From a virus: a DNA stretch of 31,686 bases. The stretch lies in IMG/VR virus record IMGVR_UViG_3300024289_000590, positions 1 through 31,686 of that record. One strand, 5' to 3'. Shown here piece by piece: positions 29,106 to 31,686 of the stretch. Numbering within the stretch: the first letter of the stretch is position 1; every line of letters begins with the position of its first letter. The position numbers and the translations under genes were made by a program. The notes under the pieces were generated by a model. It was not told the DNA's origin, did not search any database, and saw only the letters and a list, made by a program, of their open reading frames with translations.

Positions 29106-29843
29106 ATGAAAGACATTTTACAAGATATCGTGGGTCATACACAGAACCTCGGTTTTCTAACTACCGTCAAGGTAACAGGTACAGAAGAAAAGACAACTAT
29201 TAACTCAATGGCAGATGACCGTTCAGTTATCATGGAAGCTGAAACTTCTGCTCCATATGCAGACATGATTGGCGTATTCGGTATGCCGCAACTGCAAAAG
29301 CTAAAGTATCTGCTAGATGGTGCAGAATACAAAGATGATGCTAAAATCACTATCACTACAGCAGAACGCAATGGCGAAACTATTCCTGTAGGCATCCACT
29401 TTGAAAACAAAGACGGTGACTTCAAGAACGACTATCGTTTTATGAACTCAGAAATCATCAACGAAAAGATGAAGACTGTCAAGTTCCGTGGTGTTAAGTG
29501 GGACGTAGAAGTAGAACCTACTGTTGCTGCTGTACAGCGTTTTAACTTCCAAGCAGGTGCTAACAACGAGCATCCAACATTCCTTGCCAAGACAGAAGGT
29601 GGAAATCTAAAGTTTATCTTCGGTGATGCATCAACACACGGCGGAGAGTTTATCTTTGCACAGAATGTACCAGGTAAACTTGATCGTGGTTGGACTTGGC
29701 CTGTGTTGCCTATCTTGAGTATTCTTAAGATTTCAGATGTCAACAACACCAAGATGTCATTGAGCAATGAAGGCGCTATCCAGATCACGCTAGACAGCGG
29801 ATTGGCAACTTACAAATACATTATTCCAGCACAGGCGGCCTAA
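29106..29843 (+). CDS. 45: Sliding clamp, gp45
   Basis: A protein of 245 residues, slightly longer than T4 gp45 (228). There is no catalytic motif, as expected. The alternation of strands and two helices per repeat, the opening LQDIVGHTQNLGFLTTVKV, the middle FIFGDASTHGGEFIF and the C-terminus MSLSNEGAIQITLDSGLATY with YIIPAQ match the clamp family of T4-like marine phages. The trimeric ring holds gp43 on DNA and in T4 also activates late transcription with gp33 and gp55. ATG follows CTGGAGAAC. It has its own promoter separate from gp43. Confidence 0.88.
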   Translation: MKDILQDIVGHTQNLGFLTTVKVTGTEEKTTINSMADDRSVIMEAETSAPYADMIGVFGMPQLQKLKYLLDGAEYKDDAKITITTAERNGETIPVGIHFENKDGDFKNDYRFMNSEIINEKMKTVKFRGVKWDVEVEPTVAAVQRFNFQAGANNEHPTFLAKTEGGNLKFIFGDASTHGGEFIFAQNVPGKLDRGWTWPVLPILSILKISDVNNTKMSLSNEGAIQITLDSGLATYKYIIPAQAA

Positions 29844-30241
29844 TGATTAGTACTATTATGCCCACAGGTAGATATGTGCAGGTGTCAGGAGGCGGCGCCA
29901 GCACATACGTCAATAACTATTCTGGTTCACAGGGTGTCGGCAACATGCGATACAATACCAGTATGCAATGCATGGAAGTCTTTGACGGTCAGAACTGGCA
30001 AAAGATAAACATGGCAACCGCTTCAGTTGGCCTAAATCACGAAGCAGAGTCATTGCTAGACTGGGCCCGTGATAAACGTGCCGAAGAACTACAGTGGAAA
30101 TCATTGGCTGAAACTAACTCCGCTGTTAAAATAGCATTAGAAAATCTAGAAAAAGCAAAACAACAACTAAAAATAACTGCGACATTGGCACAAGAAACAT
30201 CACGTGACTATGGAGAAGTTATGGAACAGGCAAGCCCATAA
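29843..30241 (+). CDS. Conserved hypothetical with fibre-like N-terminus and coiled coil
   Basis: A protein of 132 residues in a TAATG junction with the clamp gene. The first 55 residues are Gly/Ser/Asn-rich with GVGNMRYNTSMQCMEVFDG then QNWQKI, a motif typical of phage fibre and trimeric adhesin C-terminal parts (MRYN...MEVFDGxxW). The rest is a charged helix (LDWARDKRAEELQWKSLAE) that should form a coiled coil. It looks structural, though it lies among replication genes. Function unknown. Confidence 0.6.
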   Translation: MISTIMPTGRYVQVSGGGASTYVNNYSGSQGVGNMRYNTSMQCMEVFDGQNWQKINMATASVGLNHEAESLLDWARDKRAEELQWKSLAETNSAVKIALENLEKAKQQLKITATLAQETSRDYGEVMEQASP

Positions 30242-30242
30242 T

Positions 30243-31686
30243 ATGAAAAGACAAATACACCTTACACCATTGCAGAAAGATTATGCTGTATATCTACCTG
30301 CTATCAGTAGTTTTTACAGCACCTATGTAGCTAAACAACGACTCGAAGAGTTTGTGCCTAACGACCGTATTCCTAAAGGAATGGATCGAGGTATCGAAGG
30401 AATGAACTTTCTTAACGAAGAAGAAGGTTACTTTACCTATACCTATGCGCTGTATTCTGCAGGACATGCTCAGTTAGATCTCCAGAAAAGCCTTGAGCAA
30501 GAATCAATGATACAGCAACGTAATAGAGGTCGTACCGTTATCGTAGGAGATTCCGGCGGATATCAGATTGGTAAAGGTGTTCTTAAGTTTGATTGGTTGA
30601 ACTTCGAAGGTGCAGAAGCTAACAAGACTCGTAAAAAGATTCTTGAGTGGTTAGAACTAACTGCTGACTGGTCTATGATGCTGGACGTTCCGACTTGGGC
30701 GTGTGACCACATTCACAGTCCAAAGACTGGGCTAAAGACTTTTGAAGACTGTCTAGAAAAGACTCGCTTCAATAACAAATATTTCCTTGATAATCGCCTA
30801 GGGCAAACTAAATGGCTTAATGTGCTTCAAGGTGGTGACTGGGATACTGCACAACAATGGTACGAAGGTGTTAAAGAGTTTAGCGATCCTAATGGCCCCT
30901 ATGCTGGTAAAGAAGCAGAAGGATGGGCCTTTGGTGGTGCCAACATGTGCAAGATGGACATTACCCTCAAACGTTTGATGGTGATGCGTGACGAAGGAAT
31001 GTTAACCGGTAAGAACTGGATCCACTTCCTGGGTACAGCACAGTTAGACTGGAGTTGTTACCTAACACAGATCCAACGTCAAATCCGTAAGCACATCAAT
31101 CCAGAACTGACTATTAGCTTTGACTGCGCTAGTCCATTTATTGCTACAGCTCACGGCCTTGTTTACACTAATGCACAACATCTTAACAAGCGTTGGTCAG
31201 TAATCATGGACAAGGCTCCTGATAATAAGGCACTAGCAGGCAGCGATATTCCGTTTCCTTTTGAAAGCGAGTTTGGTAGCAGATTAACAATGGGGGATAT
31301 CTGCTATATGGCTCCCGGTATGCTAAACAAACTTGGCAAAGAAGGTAAGACTAGTTGGGATAGTTTTGCATATGCTCTAATGATGGGTCATAATGTAGAA
31401 TGTCATATCAAGGCAGTACAACGTGCTCAACAGTTAATGGATATCGAATGCACTAGATTCAAACCAGATTGGCGTAACTGGGGTCTCGAAGGCAAGAAAG
31501 AGATCGAGTTAAGCGAATGGGTTCCTAGAAAGATCCTTTATTTCGGCACATTCATCGAAGAACTGTTTAATACTAAAGATAAAACAGAAGCATTTGATCT
31601 TATCAATAATGCCGGTGGATTCTTAAAGAGTCTCGAAGGTGCTCGACTACAAGGTGGTCCTGCTGATAACGAGTTTAATAACTTGT
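30243..31686 (+). CDS. DpdA/TGT-like base transglycosylase, 3' partial
   Basis: The frame runs from ATG 30243 to the window end without a stop (481 residues seen). Motifs of the queuine/archaeosine tRNA-guanine transglycosylase fold are in order: VIVGDSGGYQIGKG (Asp103, general base in DSGGxQ), SMMLDVPTWA, a GWAFGGANM block like the GGLAVGE loop, HFLGTAQ, and ISFDCASPFIATAHGLVYT (Asp294, the nucleophile in FDCxxPTRxARxG). The CxCxxC zinc motif of bacterial TGT is not seen in the part present. Phage homologues (DpdA) insert 7-deazaguanine bases in DNA to escape restriction; that role is likelier than tRNA modification. No queuosine or preQ0 synthesis gene lies in this window. Confidence 0.8.
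   Translation, partial: MKRQIHLTPLQKDYAVYLPAISSFYSTYVAKQRLEEFVPNDRIPKGMDRGIEGMNFLNEEEGYFTYTYALYSAGHAQLDLQKSLEQESMIQQRNRGRTVIVGDSGGYQIGKGVLKFDWLNFEGAEANKTRKKILEWLELTADWSMMLDVPTWACDHIHSPKTGLKTFEDCLEKTRFNNKYFLDNRLGQTKWLNVLQGGDWDTAQQWYEGVKEFSDPNGPYAGKEAEGWAFGGANMCKMDITLKRLMVMRDEGMLTGKNWIHFLGTAQLDWSCYLTQIQRQIRKHINPELTISFDCASPFIATAHGLVYTNAQHLNKRWSVIMDKAPDNKALAGSDIPFPFESEFGSRLTMGDICYMAPGMLNKLGKEGKTSWDSFAYALMMGHNVECHIKAVQRAQQLMDIECTRFKPDWRNWGLEGKKEIELSEWVPRKILYFGTFIEELFNTKDKTEAFDLINNAGGFLKSLEGARLQGGPADNEFNNL

Noticed and set aside
1-31686. tRNA genes, CRISPR arrays, insertion sequences, integrase or attachment sites
   Set aside because: I found no cloverleaf with TTCRA-type loop, no regularly spaced direct repeats, no transposase-like frame and no integrase; gene gaps are nearly all below 100 bases, the largest being the 140-base phoH upstream gap.

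Overview
The window is a continuous piece of a large T4-like myovirus genome (Caudoviricetes, closest in style to the marine and freshwater T4-like phages of Gram-negative bacteria). The evidence is the set of T4 core replication genes (family B DNA polymerase gp43, sliding clamp gp45, clamp-loader ATPase gp44), a gp31-like co-chaperonin, a DsbA-like protein and PhoH. Tail-fibre-type structural genes at the left end, near-complete coding density and dozens of ATGA/TAATG gene junctions fit the same picture. A spanin-type gene pair with a lipoprotein and a GH19 endolysin indicate a Gram-negative host. No photosynthesis gene, tRNA, insertion sequence or CRISPR array is visible. The host cannot be named from this window.

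Layout: 1-4812, tail-fibre or baseplate-associated structural genes. 4802-9526, a block led by strong host-type promoters: a stand-alone DnaE (Pol III alpha) fragment, small conserved proteins, a GroES/gp31-like protein, then a tightly coupled operon of nucleotide-sugar dehydrogenase, MazG-like pyrophosphohydrolase, penicillin-binding-type D,D-peptidase, cytidylyltransferase and clamp loader gp44. 9547-10266, phoH on the minus strand, the only minus-strand gene, separated from gp44 by a convergent hairpin. 10407-15264, two unknown genes, the lysis cassette (GH19 endolysin, spanin-like pair, another lipoprotein, holin-like protein) and several tiny membrane or secreted peptides. 15339-19656, a proteostasis block (DnaJ, peptide deformylase, ClpA-type unfoldase) plus an unknown. 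20059-25673, small charged proteins, several with N-termini resembling T4 capsid-targeting/prohead-protease sequences, a nucleotidylyltransferase, an A-type Fe-S carrier and a HAD-phosphatase/zincin fusion. 25760-31686, DsbA-like protein, membrane protein, gp43, gp45, an unknown and a DpdA/TGT-like base transglycosylase cut by the window end.

Regulatory signals are unusually readable. Sigma70-type promoters with exactly 17-nt spacers start the early-type blocks at 4699, 6190 (perfect consensus), 15301 and 25708; a weaker one precedes gp45. The octamer GATAAATA, resembling the T4 late promoter TATAAATA, sits shortly upstream of six gene starts, mainly in late-type blocks. At the two late-to-early borders (15290-15329 and 25693-25736) a strong intrinsic terminator and the next early promoter are nested, with the -35 box inside the terminator hairpin. 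Two tandem hairpins with related 8-nt loops precede gp43 and may form its autogenous translational operator. All functional calls rest on motif reading without database searches.
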